Shown one piece after another: positions 8,998 to 18,370 of a DNA stretch of 64,000 bases. The notes below the pieces were generated by a model. It was not told where the DNA came from. It saw only the letters and a program-made list of their open reading frames with translations, and made no database searches. The stretch's first letter is position 1; every line of letters begins with the position of its first letter. This DNA comes from Acinetobacter oleivorans DR1 (GTDB taxonomy: Bacteria; Pseudomonadota; Gammaproteobacteria; Pseudomonadales; Moraxellaceae). Position numbers and translations under genes: made by a program. Location: contig NC_014259.1 in the NCBI RefSeq assembly GCF_000196795.1, forward strand, positions 124,001 to 188,000. The letters run 5' to 3'.

Positions 8998-9030
8998 TGG
9001 ATTTATGATCTTGAAAACAATTTAAATTTA

Positions 9031-9059
9031 AAAAGCCCAACATAAGTTGGGCTTTTTTA
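9031..9059. terminator. Bidirectional terminator between the T6SS island and the hydrolase gene
   Basis: AAGCCCAAC / GTTGGGCTT stem with an ATAA loop, flanked by A-run and T-run, so it works in both directions between convergent genes. The stop codon of the minus-strand hydrolase gene lies inside its T-run. Confidence 0.9.
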
Positions 9060-10400
9060 CGTCTCTACAATTCCTTCTAAATCTTCGAGCGTATAGTTCG
9101 GCATATCAATAATATGAGTTTGAATACCTTCTTGCACATAATCATTAACATTAGGGTAGAGCCAGCGAGTAATCTGTTCCGCAACACTCGAGTGATACTG
9201 AATTTCAAAGTGATTTAAGCCATAAAACACGGCTTTGTGAGAGTCTGGAACTTTGAGCTGAAAACGTGGATTAGGATGTTCACCCAGCGCGCTTTTCACA
9301 CTCACCAAGTAATCGCCAATTACGGTCAACGCTTTGTTGCGTACTTTTTCAAATTCGAGTGTGCCTGCCACTAAAAAGGTATTGATATGGGAAGGTAACG
9401 GAGCTGGGGCACGGTTATCATCCATCATGCCAATTCGGGCATCCATATATTCCCAGTCGTCATCACGCACGCTACCGTGGCGTAAGTCTAAAATGCCATT
9501 ACTACGAATATTAACCAGTTGACCGAGTAAACCCACAAAAGGGAAGGCCCCGAGCTTATCTTGTATAGTAAAACCAAAACGCTCCAACACTGCACCATGA
9601 TGTGGAGAGCCAATGCAGACTAGATTCTCGACCATATGAATCCATTGATACATATTTTGTTTGCCATAAAACAAGGCACTGCGAGAAACTAGTCCGCCCA
9701 TACTATGACCAATGATATCAATACTGGTAATTCTTGGATTACGTTGTACCAAATCTTCTAATAAATTTGAAAAACTGCGTCCATTGGCTGAAATACGTCG
9801 ACCTGTATTGTAGTTTAAATACAGCATCGTGTTATGGTCGCGCTGTGCTAACAGGCGCTCCCCAATACCGCCATAATGTGCATTTGACCAACTAAGATGA
9901 TTCATACACAAACCATGAACCAAAATTACAATACGTCCTGCAAGTTCCCCTTGTTGTATTGCACCGTAGTGATCGTATAGCACCATTGGTAAAGCGAGAG
10001 GACTGTGCTGTTTAAGTAGATAATCCCCAAAAATTCCATTCAAAATTCCGACTAAAAAATGTAAGCTCGGGGTGAGTGGTTTTTCGTGAAGTGTGGGATA
10101 TTTTTCAATAATGTGACGTAAGCTTGGCGCTAAAAAGTGGCTACCATATTTTTGTAAAGCGCCATAAGAAAATTGATATGCCTTTTGCACAAATGGTCGT
10201 TTTTGAAAGTTTTTAGCATTTTGTGTGCTCACACCAAAAGCATTTTTTAATACTTCAATATTAATAACTTGTATTAATTCATGTACACCATTTAAGCTGG
10301 TACTGAACAGTTGAGCTAAACCTTCTAGTACGTCTGCCTGACTCGGTGGCGTACGATCCCATTTACAATAAGTTTCATGTAGTGGTGTTAAGCTCGGCAT
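9057..10400 (-). CDS. Alpha/beta hydrolase, lipase-like
   Basis: A 447-residue protein with the alpha/beta hydrolase core in its middle: oxyanion-loop 'VILVHGLCMNHLSWS' and nucleophile elbow GHSMGG, followed by 'GSPHHGAVLERFG', as in PGAP1/DUF676-like triacylglycerol-lipase relatives. A C-terminal 'LNHFEIQYHSSV' holds the likely catalytic His. There is no clear signal peptide, and the N-terminal 120 residues are an extra helical region. Substrate unknown. The ATG at 10400 has GGGGAAAAGAT before it. The gene is transcribed divergently from yqiA across 210 bp. Confidence 0.85.
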   Translation of the reverse strand: MPSLTPLHETYCKWDRTPPSQADVLEGLAQLFSTSLNGVHELIQVINIEVLKNAFGVSTQNAKNFQKRPFVQKAYQFSYGALQKYGSHFLAPSLRHIIEKYPTLHEKPLTPSLHFLVGILNGIFGDYLLKQHSPLALPMVLYDHYGAIQQGELAGRIVILVHGLCMNHLSWSNAHYGGIGERLLAQRDHNTMLYLNYNTGRRISANGRSFSNLLEDLVQRNPRITSIDIIGHSMGGLVSRSALFYGKQNMYQWIHMVENLVCIGSPHHGAVLERFGFTIQDKLGAFPFVGLLGQLVNIRSNGILDLRHGSVRDDDWEYMDARIGMMDDNRAPAPLPSHINTFLVAGTLEFEKVRNKALTVIGDYLVSVKSALGEHPNPRFQLKVPDSHKAVFYGLNHFEIQYHSSVAEQITRWLYPNVNDYVQEGIQTHIIDMPNYTLEDLEGIVET

Positions 10401-10610
10401 ATCTTTTCCCCATATACGTTATAACCGACGTTTTAAGCTGTACTTTTTATCAACGGCAGTAAACGTTTCCATCTTAGTAGTTTAAATAACACATGTTTTT
10501 AAAATACTGATGAATGGTTAGTTGAGTGGTTTTTCTTGTCTGACAATAGTGTTTTTATATACAAACTGAGAACAAAAATGTGATTTTATTCTCAATTTAG
10601 AGGGAAATAT

Positions 10611-11192
10611 ATGAATATTATCTACCTCCATGGCTTTAATAGTAGCTCTTCTTCAATTAAAGGGCTAAGCCTGAAGCAGTATTGTAGCGAATTAGGCATA
10701 AATGTGCATTTGCCAGACCTAAACAGATCTCCTAATCTAGTGGTAGAGCAAGTTTCAGCGCTGATTGAATCGTTGCAAGACGTGGCTTTAGTTGGTAGTA
10801 GTCTCGGCGGATTTTTTGCGACATATTTTGTCGCGAAATATAATATTCCGGCTGTACTGATTAACCCTGCTATGCAACCATGGAAGTTGTTTGATGAGTT
10901 ATTCCAAGTTGAAAGCATGCCCTATGTGGTGAATGATCAATGGTCAATTGACCATATTCAGTTGCGACAATTACAACACTTGGAACTGAAACAACCTGAA
11001 AATGCTGACAAAATACTCGTCTTGTTGCAACAAGGCGACGAAATTTTGGATTATCGTCAAGCACAACGCTATTATAGTGCTGCAACGCCATCCTCATTGA
11101 TTTTGACGGATGCTCATGGCAATCATGCTATGGAAGATTTTGAAGAAAAATTACCGTTAGTGATCGAATTCTTTGCGCACACCATCAAATAA
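10611..11192 (+). CDS. yqiA: YqiA/YcfP family alpha/beta fold esterase
   Basis: A small (193 residue) esterase beginning 'IIYLHGFNSSSSSIKG', with nucleophile elbow 'GSSLGGFFATY' and C-terminal catalytic His in 'DAHGNHAMEDF'. This matches E. coli YqiA, which acts on short acyl esters. As in E. coli it lies directly before parE, here with a 14-bp gap, so the two are probably cotranscribed. The ATG at 10611 is preceded by AGAGGGA, a good ribosome-binding site. Confidence 0.9.
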   Translation: MNIIYLHGFNSSSSSIKGLSLKQYCSELGINVHLPDLNRSPNLVVEQVSALIESLQDVALVGSSLGGFFATYFVAKYNIPAVLINPAMQPWKLFDELFQVESMPYVVNDQWSIDHIQLRQLQHLELKQPENADKILVLLQQGDEILDYRQAQRYYSAATPSSLILTDAHGNHAMEDFEEKLPLVIEFFAHTIK

Positions 11193-11206
11193 GGAAAACG
11201 TACAAC

Positions 11207-13090
11207 GTGACACAATATACGGCTCAATCGCTTGAAGTCCTTTCTGGTTTAGACCCTGTTCGTCGTCGTCCAGGGATGTATACCGATACGACTCGACCTA
11301 ACCATTTAGCCCAAGAAGTTATTGATAATGCTGTTGATGAAGCATTAGCTGGTCATGCCGACAAAATATGTGTCACAGTTTATAAAGATGGTTCATTGTC
11401 TGTTGAAGATAATGGCCGTGGTATGCCAGTGGATATTCACCCTGAATATGGCCAAAGTGGTATCGAAATCATTCTGACCAAGCTGCATGCGGGCGGTAAA
11501 TTCAGCACCGATAACTACCAGTTTTCAGGTGGTTTGCATGGTGTGGGTATTTCGGTTGTAAACGCTTTATCAACACGTGTTGAGGTCGAGGTTCAACGCC
11601 AGGGTAACCTATATCAAATGGCCTTTGAGCAAGGTGAACCCGTAGCACCTTTAGCCGTTCTCGAAGGTAAAGCTCCAAAACGCGCGACAGGTACAACGGT
11701 ACATTTTTGGCCGGAAGCGAAATATTTTGATAGTCCAAAATTTGCGTTAAAAGCACTCAAACATAATTTAAAAGCGAAAGCTGTATTAGCAGCTGGTTTA
11801 AAAATTATTTATATCGATCAAATTAATGATGAAAAAATCGAATGGCAGTTTGAAAATGGCCTCGTCGATTATTTGATGGATGAATTACAAGACCGCGAAA
11901 TTTTGCCAAACCCTGCATTTGTAAGTAGTGGACAAGCAGACCGCGCAGCCTGTGAGTTTGCGATTTGCTGGAATGTAGAAGGCGGTGAGCAGGTTCAAGA
12001 AAGTTACGTCAACTTGATTCCAACTGCACAAGGCGGTACGCATGTGAACGGTTTACGTTCAGGCGTGACCGAGGCGTTACGTGAGTTCTGTGAATTGCGT
12101 AACTTGTTACCGCGTAATCTTAAACTTTCGGCAGAAGATGTTTGGGATGGCGTGAACTATATCTTGTCGCTCAAGTTCCAAGAACCGCAGTTTTCAGGTC
12201 AAACCAAAGAGCGTCTTTCGAGTCGTGAAGCATCAAATATTGTTTTAAATATTGCTAAAGATGCTTTTTCACTCTGGCTAAACCAACATGCTGAAATTGC
12301 CATGCAATTGGCAGAAATGGCGATTTCTAAAGCTGGTCGTCGTTTAAAAGCAGCAAAGAAAGTCGAGCGTAAAAAAATTGTTTCCGGCCCTGCATTGCCG
12401 GGTAAATTGGCAGATTGTGTTGGTCAAACACGTGAGGACAGTGAGTTATTTATTGTCGAGGGTGACTCTGCTGGCGGTAGTGCCAAGCAAGCGCGCGATA
12501 AAAACTTTCAGGCAATCATGCCAATTCGTGGAAAAATCTTAAATACGTGGGAAGTTTCTTCAGATGAAGTACTCGCTTCTCAAGAGGTTCACGACATTGC
12601 GATTGCGATTGGTGTAGACCCTGGCAGTGATGATTTATCAGAGCTGCGTTATGGCAAAATCTGTATTTTGGCCGATGCGGACTCGGACGGTTTACACATT
12701 GCGACGTTGCTTTGTGCTTTATTCGTTAAACACTTTCCAACATTGGTTGAAGAAGGTCATTTGTATGTGGCGATGCCACCATTGTTCCGTATTGATATTG
12801 GTAAAGATGTCCATTACGCGCTTGATGATGATGAACTTGAAACTATTTTGAAAAATATCAAAGGTAATCGTAATCCGCAAATTACCCGATTCAAAGGATT
12901 GGGTGAGATGAACGCGATTCAGCTACGTGAAACGACCATGGATCCAAACACGCGTCGTTTAGTTCAGCTCGATCTAGATGATGCTCATTTTACAGCTGGT
13001 TTACTTGATAAATTGCTTGCTAAAAAACGTTCAGCAGATCGTAAGCAGTGGCTTGAGCAGAAGGGTAACCTAGCTGATATCACTGTTTAA
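11207..13090 (+). CDS. parE: DNA topoisomerase IV subunit B
   Basis: ATPase subunit of topoisomerase IV, which with ParC decatenates daughter chromosomes. It has 627 residues. The GHKL ATPase is at the N-terminus ('EVIDNAVDEALAGHAD', 'EDNGRGMPVDIHPE', 'GGLHGVGISVVNALS'). The TOPRIM domain has 'LFIVEGDSAGGSAKQ' and 'ILADADSDGLHIATL', and 'RFKGLGEMNA' comes near the end. The length and the TOPRIM pattern fit ParE rather than the longer GyrB. The start is GTG at 11207 with AAGGAAA upstream. It ends in the terminator at 13101. Confidence 0.97.
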   Translation: MTQYTAQSLEVLSGLDPVRRRPGMYTDTTRPNHLAQEVIDNAVDEALAGHADKICVTVYKDGSLSVEDNGRGMPVDIHPEYGQSGIEIILTKLHAGGKFSTDNYQFSGGLHGVGISVVNALSTRVEVEVQRQGNLYQMAFEQGEPVAPLAVLEGKAPKRATGTTVHFWPEAKYFDSPKFALKALKHNLKAKAVLAAGLKIIYIDQINDEKIEWQFENGLVDYLMDELQDREILPNPAFVSSGQADRAACEFAICWNVEGGEQVQESYVNLIPTAQGGTHVNGLRSGVTEALREFCELRNLLPRNLKLSAEDVWDGVNYILSLKFQEPQFSGQTKERLSSREASNIVLNIAKDAFSLWLNQHAEIAMQLAEMAISKAGRRLKAAKKVERKKIVSGPALPGKLADCVGQTREDSELFIVEGDSAGGSAKQARDKNFQAIMPIRGKILNTWEVSSDEVLASQEVHDIAIAIGVDPGSDDLSELRYGKICILADADSDGLHIATLLCALFVKHFPTLVEEGHLYVAMPPLFRIDIGKDVHYALDDDELETILKNIKGNRNPQITRFKGLGEMNAIQLRETTMDPNTRRLVQLDLDDAHFTAGLLDKLLAKKRSADRKQWLEQKGNLADITV

Positions 13091-13100
13091 AATAGAATTA

Positions 13101-13133
13101 AAAAATCCCCGCTCAATAGGCGGGGATTTTTTT
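13101..13133 (+). terminator. Intrinsic terminator after parE
   Basis: ATCCCCGC / GCGGGGAT stem with a 7-nt loop and a seven-T tail, 10 bp past the parE stop. The flanking A-run may let it work from the other side too. Confidence 0.92.
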
Positions 13134-13191
13134 ATGTAAAACTAAGTTATTGGAAATCACCACAACGGTTTTTGCCATAAAATTAAAATAG

Positions 13192-13201
13192 ACAGATCTG
13201 T
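13192..13201. promoter_or_regulatory. ACAGATCTGT palindrome downstream of allA
   Basis: A perfect 10-bp palindrome in the gap between the parE terminator and the allA stop codon. Its left flank ATAGACAGAT is shared with the dyad upstream of vgrG (3531). Function unknown; a small regulator site or chance. Confidence 0.2.
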
Positions 13202-13211
13202 ATATTCTAAT

Positions 13212-13709
13212 TTAGGTCGTAATTTTTATAGTCTGTGGAAATTGAAAAATATCACAATTCGCTCCACCTCCAATTCGATCTACCACTGCAAAATCACTTG
13301 GTGCCTCAAAGGTAAGCAAAGGATGATGCCATGTGCCTGCCCGATAATTGATACTTTGCTTCCCATTTGAAACAAATGCACATAGCTTTGAAATGTCGGG
13401 AGTATTCTCGTCTAAAGCGGGCGCGACAATAATTAAAAACTTTTGTTGCTGTAATGGAATAAATGCCTGAGACCCCTTGGGATGGCGCTCTAGCATTGAA
13501 ATTTCCAGAGGTAGCACACTGGCCTTAATATTACGGAAAATACTAATTCCTGCCTTTGCTTCCCCTTCAATTTCAGTTTCAACGAGCGCATGGTAGCGTT
13601 CGGTGTGGGCATCGTTAATATGAAAAAAGTCATGCCCGTCGCAACAGATGACCTCTCCGAAGGGCTGAAAGTTTTCAATTGTTAAGGGCTGAATTTGAAC
13701 ATTCTTCAT
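13212..13709 (-). CDS. allA: Ureidoglycolate lyase
   Basis: Splits (S)-ureidoglycolate into glyoxylate and urea, the last step of allantoin breakdown. The 165-residue protein aligns by eye with E. coli AllA: 'FQPFGEVI', 'DFFHINDAHTERYH', 'MLERHPKGSQAFIPL', 'NYRAGTWHHPLLTF' (metal/substrate His-His) and 'DRIGGGANCD'. The ATG at 13709 gives the usual family N-terminus. An ATG two codons earlier (13715) overlaps the alc stop as ATGA and may be the true coupled start. It is cotranscribed with alc. Confidence 0.93.
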   Translation of the reverse strand: MKNVQIQPLTIENFQPFGEVICCDGHDFFHINDAHTERYHALVETEIEGEAKAGISIFRNIKASVLPLEISMLERHPKGSQAFIPLQQQKFLIIVAPALDENTPDISKLCAFVSNGKQSINYRAGTWHHPLLTFEAPSDFAVVDRIGGGANCDIFQFPQTIKITT

Positions 13710-13711
13710 GA

Positions 13712-14722
13712 TCATGGCTTGGCAATTTTTCCCCATAAACGAACACGACTAATACCACCGTCTGGAATCATGTTAATACGAATATGAGAGATTTTTTCAT
13801 GCTGTAAAATCTCATTCACATATTCATGAATATGGTCCATTTGCATCGGTTGAGCTTCAAGTAAATAAGACCAGAACATACTTTGTGGAATCAGCTGTGC
13901 ATCGGTTGCATTTTCAAGGTAAACCGCTTGAATGGATACTTGAGCAGGGAAATTCCCTTTAAAGTGAGCCGTATCAATTTCAAGTTTCTCAATTTTTCCG
14001 CTTTTACCCAACGCAAGAATACACCAGTCATAACCCGGAGCTCGGCGGCGTTTAGTTTCCCATCCATCGCCCATATTGACGCCACGACCAGGGTTAATCA
14101 AATTACGCGGATGTCCAAAGTGCGCATCGCTAAAGGCAACTACGCGGCCACCATTTTCTAGGGCTAATAAATCAAGAGTTTGTTCGCTATCAGTCACCTG
14201 AATATGAACATCTCCATAGACACGTAAACGAGCAATACCACCATCTGGGAAAATATTGAGGCGTATATGAGTGAAAAGTGCATCATTATTGACCATGAAA
14301 ATATGATGCTGGCTTGGGCCGAGTTCCGTATTTCCTAAAAGGCTCTCCCATTTTGCCCCTGTAAGGTCACCATTTGGTGCATAACAAGCTTCTAATGATG
14401 CAGATGCAGGATAATTTCCTGTAAAAAAGCTGGTATCAATATCAAGTGCACTGATTTTTCCACTTACACCTAGTTTTACGATGCACCAGTCATAGCCCGC
14501 ATGACGTTTACGGCGCGTTTCCCAACCGTCCATCCATTTGCCGTTGTCATCAAATTTATCTTCAACAAAAATAGGTGCTTCAAATTGCAGCATACGCTTT
14601 GCTTCTGCAAAGAAATCATCTGAACACTCAATGACTTGTGCACCAATTCGGGCATCGGCCAAATTGGTTTTCGTATTCAAAATTTCAGGAAGTTCAAATG
14701 CTGGAGCGTGCAATGTTGCCAT
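13712..14722 (-). CDS. alc: Allantoicase
   Basis: Hydrolyses allantoate to (S)-ureidoglycolate and urea. The 336-residue protein is an internal duplication typical of allantoicase. Each half has a 'DGWETRRKRHAGYDWCIVKLG' or 'DGWETKRRRAPGYDWCILALG' block, an 'ID(T)..F.GN(Y/F)PA' block and 'IRLNIFPDGGIARLRVYG' or 'IRINMIPDGGISRVRLWG'. It is the first gene of the alc-allA pair (overlap or near-contact), divergent from hpxO across 199 bp. Confidence 0.96.
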   Translation of the reverse strand: MATLHAPAFELPEILNTKTNLADARIGAQVIECSDDFFAEAKRMLQFEAPIFVEDKFDDNGKWMDGWETRRKRHAGYDWCIVKLGVSGKISALDIDTSFFTGNYPASASLEACYAPNGDLTGAKWESLLGNTELGPSQHHIFMVNNDALFTHIRLNIFPDGGIARLRVYGDVHIQVTDSEQTLDLLALENGGRVVAFSDAHFGHPRNLINPGRGVNMGDGWETKRRRAPGYDWCILALGKSGKIEKLEIDTAHFKGNFPAQVSIQAVYLENATDAQLIPQSMFWSYLLEAQPMQMDHIHEYVNEILQHEKISHIRINMIPDGGISRVRLWGKIAKP

Positions 14723-14921
14723 AGTGGATTATCCGTATTTCTTGTTAAAAACATGATTTTTCATTTAAAACTGCGCCAACACGGAGCGTGCTGAGACGAG
14801 TTTTACACATAAATATATAAGCATGGTGCATGCCAGTTTTGTGGAAAAGCTAAATAAATTTTGAAGGATGGCATGTTTTTAGCATAAGCACTCTATAGGT
14901 GAATATCTATAGGAGCGTGTT

Positions 14922-16079
14922 ATGAATGTGGTGATTATTGGTGCGGGAATGGGAGGTCTAACCACAGGCATTGCATTAAAAAAATTTGGTCACCAAGTTC
15001 GTATTTTTGAGCAAACTGAAAAGATTCTTCCAGTCGGTGCTGCAATTTCGCTGTGGTCGAATGGTGTCAAATGTCTAAACTATCTGGGATTAACTGACAA
15101 AATCGCCAAACTTGGTGGACAAATGGATGATTTGGCCTATGTGGATGGTCTAACTGGAGATGTGATGACACAATTCAGTTTACTGCCATTAATTGAAGAA
15201 GTAGGCCAAAGACCTTATCCAGTTGCACGTGCCGATTTACAAAATATGCTGATGGATGAATTTGGCAGAGATCAGATTCATTTAGGCAAGAAAATGGTCA
15301 GCCTTGAAGACAAAGCTGATTATGTTGAGGTCCATTTTGCAGATGGCAGCTCAACGCAGGCTGATCTATTAATTGGGGCTGACGGTACTCACTCACTTAC
15401 ACGGACCTATGTATTGGGCCAACAGGTACAGCGCCGTTATGCGGGTTATGTGAACTGGAATGGCTTGGTTGAAATATCTGAAGATTTAGCTCCAGCTCAG
15501 CAATGGACGACTTATGTGGGGGAAGGCAAGCGAGCTTCTTTAATGCCAGTTGCAGATGGCAAGTTCTATTTCTTTTTAGATGTGCCTTTGCCAGCAGGTC
15601 TAGACAATAATCGAGATGACTATAAAAAACTTTTAAAACAATATTTTGCTGATTGGTGTTTGCCAGTACAGCAACTCATTGAACGTTTAGACCCGCAAAA
15701 GACCAATCGGGTAGAAATCCATGACATTGAACCGTTTACTCAGTTTTATAAAGGTCGTGTAGTGATTTTAGGTGATGCTGCACACAGCACGACACCTGAT
15801 ATTGGTCAAGGCGGTTGCCAAGCAATGGAAGATGCGATTTATTTAGCGCGTTCTCTGCAAATTAACACTTTAGGTGTCGAAGATGCTTTACGTCGCTATC
15901 AAAACAAGCGTAATGAACGTGCAAATGAGTTGGTACTTCGTGCGCGTAAACGCTGTGATGTGACCCATATGAAAGATGAAAGCGTTACACAAGCATGGTA
16001 TGCAGAATTACGCCGTGAACAAGGTGGACATATTATGCAGGGGATTATTAGCAATATTGTGGGTAATCCACTCGATTAA
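14922..16079 (+). CDS. hpxO: FAD-dependent urate hydroxylase HpxO
   Basis: Converts urate to 5-hydroxyisourate using NADH and O2, entering the urate pathway without a classical uricase. The 385-residue flavoprotein has the N-terminal FAD dinucleotide motif 'VIIGAGMGGLTTGIAL', 'GADGTHSLTR' mid-protein and 'VVILGDAAHSTTPDIGQGG' for FAD ribityl binding, as in class A flavoprotein monooxygenases. Length and neighbours (uraH, uraD, puuE, alc, allA) match HpxO of Klebsiella. The start is ATG 14922, behind an AGGAG ribosome-binding site. It ends in the bidirectional terminator at 16084. Confidence 0.92.
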   Translation: MNVVIIGAGMGGLTTGIALKKFGHQVRIFEQTEKILPVGAAISLWSNGVKCLNYLGLTDKIAKLGGQMDDLAYVDGLTGDVMTQFSLLPLIEEVGQRPYPVARADLQNMLMDEFGRDQIHLGKKMVSLEDKADYVEVHFADGSSTQADLLIGADGTHSLTRTYVLGQQVQRRYAGYVNWNGLVEISEDLAPAQQWTTYVGEGKRASLMPVADGKFYFFLDVPLPAGLDNNRDDYKKLLKQYFADWCLPVQQLIERLDPQKTNRVEIHDIEPFTQFYKGRVVILGDAAHSTTPDIGQGGCQAMEDAIYLARSLQINTLGVEDALRRYQNKRNERANELVLRARKRCDVTHMKDESVTQAWYAELRREQGGHIMQGIISNIVGNPLD

Positions 16080-16083
16080 AACA

Positions 16084-16114
16084 AAAACAGCAAGGAATTA
16101 CCCTTGCTGTTTTA
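16084..16114. terminator. Bidirectional terminator between hpxO and the outer-membrane channel gene
   Basis: AAACAGCAAGG / CCTTGCTGTTT stem with a 5-6 nt loop between convergent genes; T-run on one side, A-run on the other. Confidence 0.88.
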
Positions 16115-16131
16115 TCTTCTAAATCATAATC

Positions 16132-16857
16132 TTAGAAGTGGTATTTAACCAATGCGCTGACGTTATTTTCGTCTGCACCTTTAATACCGAATTTGTTATT
16201 CCACACAGAGTGCTCAATACCGAGGTATAGGCGTGTGTCAGGAGAAATGTGTTTACCTACATTCCATTTCCATTGTGTTGTCCAGTTTAACTCGCTGGCA
16301 TGGTCGCCTTCAGCAGTTGACCAGTCAAGGAAACCATCTACCAAGAAATCTTCAGATCCTAATTTTAATGGAACGCCGTAAACGAATGTCATTTGATAAT
16401 CGTCGTCAGTTTTCTCATTATTCGCGCGGTAGAAGTTTAAATTCGCATATTGGAAATATGGGATATCTAAGTCAACTGCAAAACCATAAAGGAAGTTGTC
16501 GAAGTTATTACCGCTTTGAGTGTTACTTTCCCACGTGGTACTAATTAACACATCTTTAATTGGACCATACGCCAGTTTTTTACCAGACACTTCACCTAAG
16601 CTTAAACGTGGTGATAATTCAAAGTAAGTACTTTTGTAGTCATCTTCACCGCGCATGCGGTCCATGAAGAAAAATACATCAGCGTATTTAACTTTCGCAG
16701 CATATTCCAAAGTAATCGTAGTTTCTTTGTCATCTACAACTTCATAGTTTTCACCATAAAGTCCAGTCACACTAAAATCTTGCCAGATTGGTTTTGCCTG
16801 AATCATGGCAGTTGCAGATAACAAGGCACAAGTCGCCGCAAGTTGCTTTAATTGCAT
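16132..16857 (-). CDS. OmpK/Tsx-like outer-membrane channel
   Basis: A 241-residue protein with a signal peptide ending 'AMIQA|KPIW'. Alternating beta strands follow and the chain ends in a terminal aromatic ('SALVKYHF'), as in outer-membrane barrels. 'QDFSVTGLYGENYEV', 'ADVFFFMDRMRGEDD' and 'YFELSPRLSLG' are typical of the OmpK/Tsx nucleoside-channel family. Placed inside a urate degradation cluster, it probably lets purines or nucleosides cross the outer membrane; that role is inference. It is followed by the hpxO terminator and preceded by the permease-operon terminator, so it is its own transcription unit. Confidence 0.85.
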   Translation of the reverse strand: MQLKQLAATCALLSATAMIQAKPIWQDFSVTGLYGENYEVVDDKETTITLEYAAKVKYADVFFFMDRMRGEDDYKSTYFELSPRLSLGEVSGKKLAYGPIKDVLISTTWESNTQSGNNFDNFLYGFAVDLDIPYFQYANLNFYRANNEKTDDDYQMTFVYGVPLKLGSEDFLVDGFLDWSTAEGDHASELNWTTQWKWNVGKHISPDTRLYLGIEHSVWNNKFGIKGADENNVSALVKYHF

Positions 16858-16937
16858 TTAAATGATCTCCCCCCAAATAAAGCACGCTAAGGATACAGGG
16901 TCTTAAGCAAAAATGAAGCCAAATTTGATCAACGGTT

Positions 16938-16964
16938 AAAAAAAAGCCCACCGAAGTGGGGCGC
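16938..16964 (-). terminator. Terminator of the purine permease operon
   Basis: On the minus strand a CCCAC-TTCG-GTGGG hairpin is followed by eight T, just past the stop of the permease gene. It ends the puuE-uraD-uraH-permease run. Confidence 0.85.
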
Positions 16965-16978
16965 TAAAAACTAAATCT

Positions 16979-18346
16979 TTAATGAGTATTTCTTGTGTTT
17001 ATTGTTTGGCTTAAATGTGGGGTACGCGAGCCGCGAAATGAGGGTAAATGATTAAATAATAAATTCAACAAGATAGCAAAGATACATGTTGAACTAATGC
17101 CCGAATGGAACAAAGTTTGTACCCAAACTGGAAAATGAGCATAAAACTCATGGTTAATAATTGGGATCATCCCTGCTGATAAAGCAGTCGCGACAATAAT
17201 CAAATTTTTCTGATCGTTATAATCTATTTTTGCCAAAGTGCGAATTCCACTCGCTGCAACCGACCCAAACAAGACCAAACCTGCACCACCAAGTACGGGC
17301 ATTGGAATCGCGGCAATCAAACGACCCATAATGGGGAGTAGGCCCAAAATAATGAGAATGACACCACCTGCTGCGACTACAAATCGGCTTTTGATGCCTG
17401 TAATGGCAACTAACCCAACATTTTGGGCAAAAGCGCTTTGCATGAACGAACCAAAAATAGGCGCAAAAGCACTCGAGAACATATCAGCACGTACACCATT
17501 GGCGATCCGTTTCGAATCGACTTCAGTTCCTACAATGTCTCCGACAGCAATAATATCGGCTGTGGTTTCCGTCATAATCACTAAGGTAACGATCAACATC
17601 GACAAGATTGCACTAAGCTCGAAAGTCGGCAAACCAAATGCAAATAGGTGTGGAAATTGCAGCCATGTGCCTGAGCTCACCTGACTAAAATCACCAAAAC
17701 CCATAAAGTAGGCGAGGGTGGTACCAGCAACAATAGCCAACAAAATCGATAAACGTCGGATGCTTGCTTGCGGCAGCATATTTAGAACAATCACAATGCC
17801 TAAAGTCAGTAAGGCTAAAGAGATATTTTCTACGCTACCCCAGTCAGGTGCTTTGTTGTTGCCACCCATTATCCAGCGAATCGCAACGGGTAACAGAGAT
17901 AGCCCAATAATCGTGATGACGCATCCAGTCACAACGGGTGGGAAAAAACGAATAATTTTTGAAAAGTAAGGTGCAAGGCATAGTCCAATCAGAGATGCGA
18001 CAATCACCGCACCATACACAGCAGGTAAGCCGCCACCTGTAGTGATAATGGCAACCATGGTAGCCACGCCAGCAAAAGACACACCCTGAACTAAAGGTAA
18101 TTTTGCACCTAGATATTTGGTTCCAATGGTCTGAATTAGTGTTGCCAATCCACCTACAAACAGGGCAGCTGCAATGAGCATTCCGACTTGTGCTGAGCTT
18201 AAGCCAGCTGCTGTTCCAATAATGAGTGGCGGGGCTACAATGCCACCATACATGGTCAGCACATGCTGTAACCCGTAAGCAAAACTTTTGGAAATTCCTA
18301 AATATTCATGCTCTGGAGAAATCGCATTTTTTTGCTGATGATTCAT
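16979..18346 (-). CDS. NCS2 family nucleobase/urate permease
   Basis: A 455-residue, roughly 12-14-helix inner-membrane transporter of the nucleobase:cation symporter-2 (NAT) family. 'AYGLQHVLTMYGG' lies in helix 1, 'LPLVQGVSFAGVATM' in helix 3, and the NAT signature 'QNVGLVAITGIKSRFV' about two-thirds through. Family members carry uracil, xanthine or urate. The adjacent urate catabolic genes (uraH 24 bp upstream in the same operon) point to urate or xanthine, as in UacT or XanQ. Substrate not proven by sequence. Confidence 0.92.
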   Translation of the reverse strand: MNHQQKNAISPEHEYLGISKSFAYGLQHVLTMYGGIVAPPLIIGTAAGLSSAQVGMLIAAALFVGGLATLIQTIGTKYLGAKLPLVQGVSFAGVATMVAIITTGGGLPAVYGAVIVASLIGLCLAPYFSKIIRFFPPVVTGCVITIIGLSLLPVAIRWIMGGNNKAPDWGSVENISLALLTLGIVIVLNMLPQASIRRLSILLAIVAGTTLAYFMGFGDFSQVSSGTWLQFPHLFAFGLPTFELSAILSMLIVTLVIMTETTADIIAVGDIVGTEVDSKRIANGVRADMFSSAFAPIFGSFMQSAFAQNVGLVAITGIKSRFVVAAGGVILIILGLLPIMGRLIAAIPMPVLGGAGLVLFGSVAASGIRTLAKIDYNDQKNLIIVATALSAGMIPIINHEFYAHFPVWVQTLFHSGISSTCIFAILLNLLFNHLPSFRGSRTPHLSQTINTRNTH

Positions 18347-18370
18347 ATTTTTCTCCTATTTATATTTGAA

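Noticed and set aside
11207..13090. gyrB instead of parE
   Set aside because: The length (627 residues) and the yqiA neighbour fit topoisomerase IV subunit B; GyrB is longer with an inserted region.
16233..16544. A 103-codon plus-strand frame inside the outer-membrane channel gene
   Set aside because: Antisense shadow of a gene with signal peptide and barrel pattern; no supporting start signal.
17238..17684. A 148-codon open frame antisense to the purine permease
   Set aside because: Shadow of a long real gene with clear family motifs; no ribosome-binding site and no recognisable protein features.
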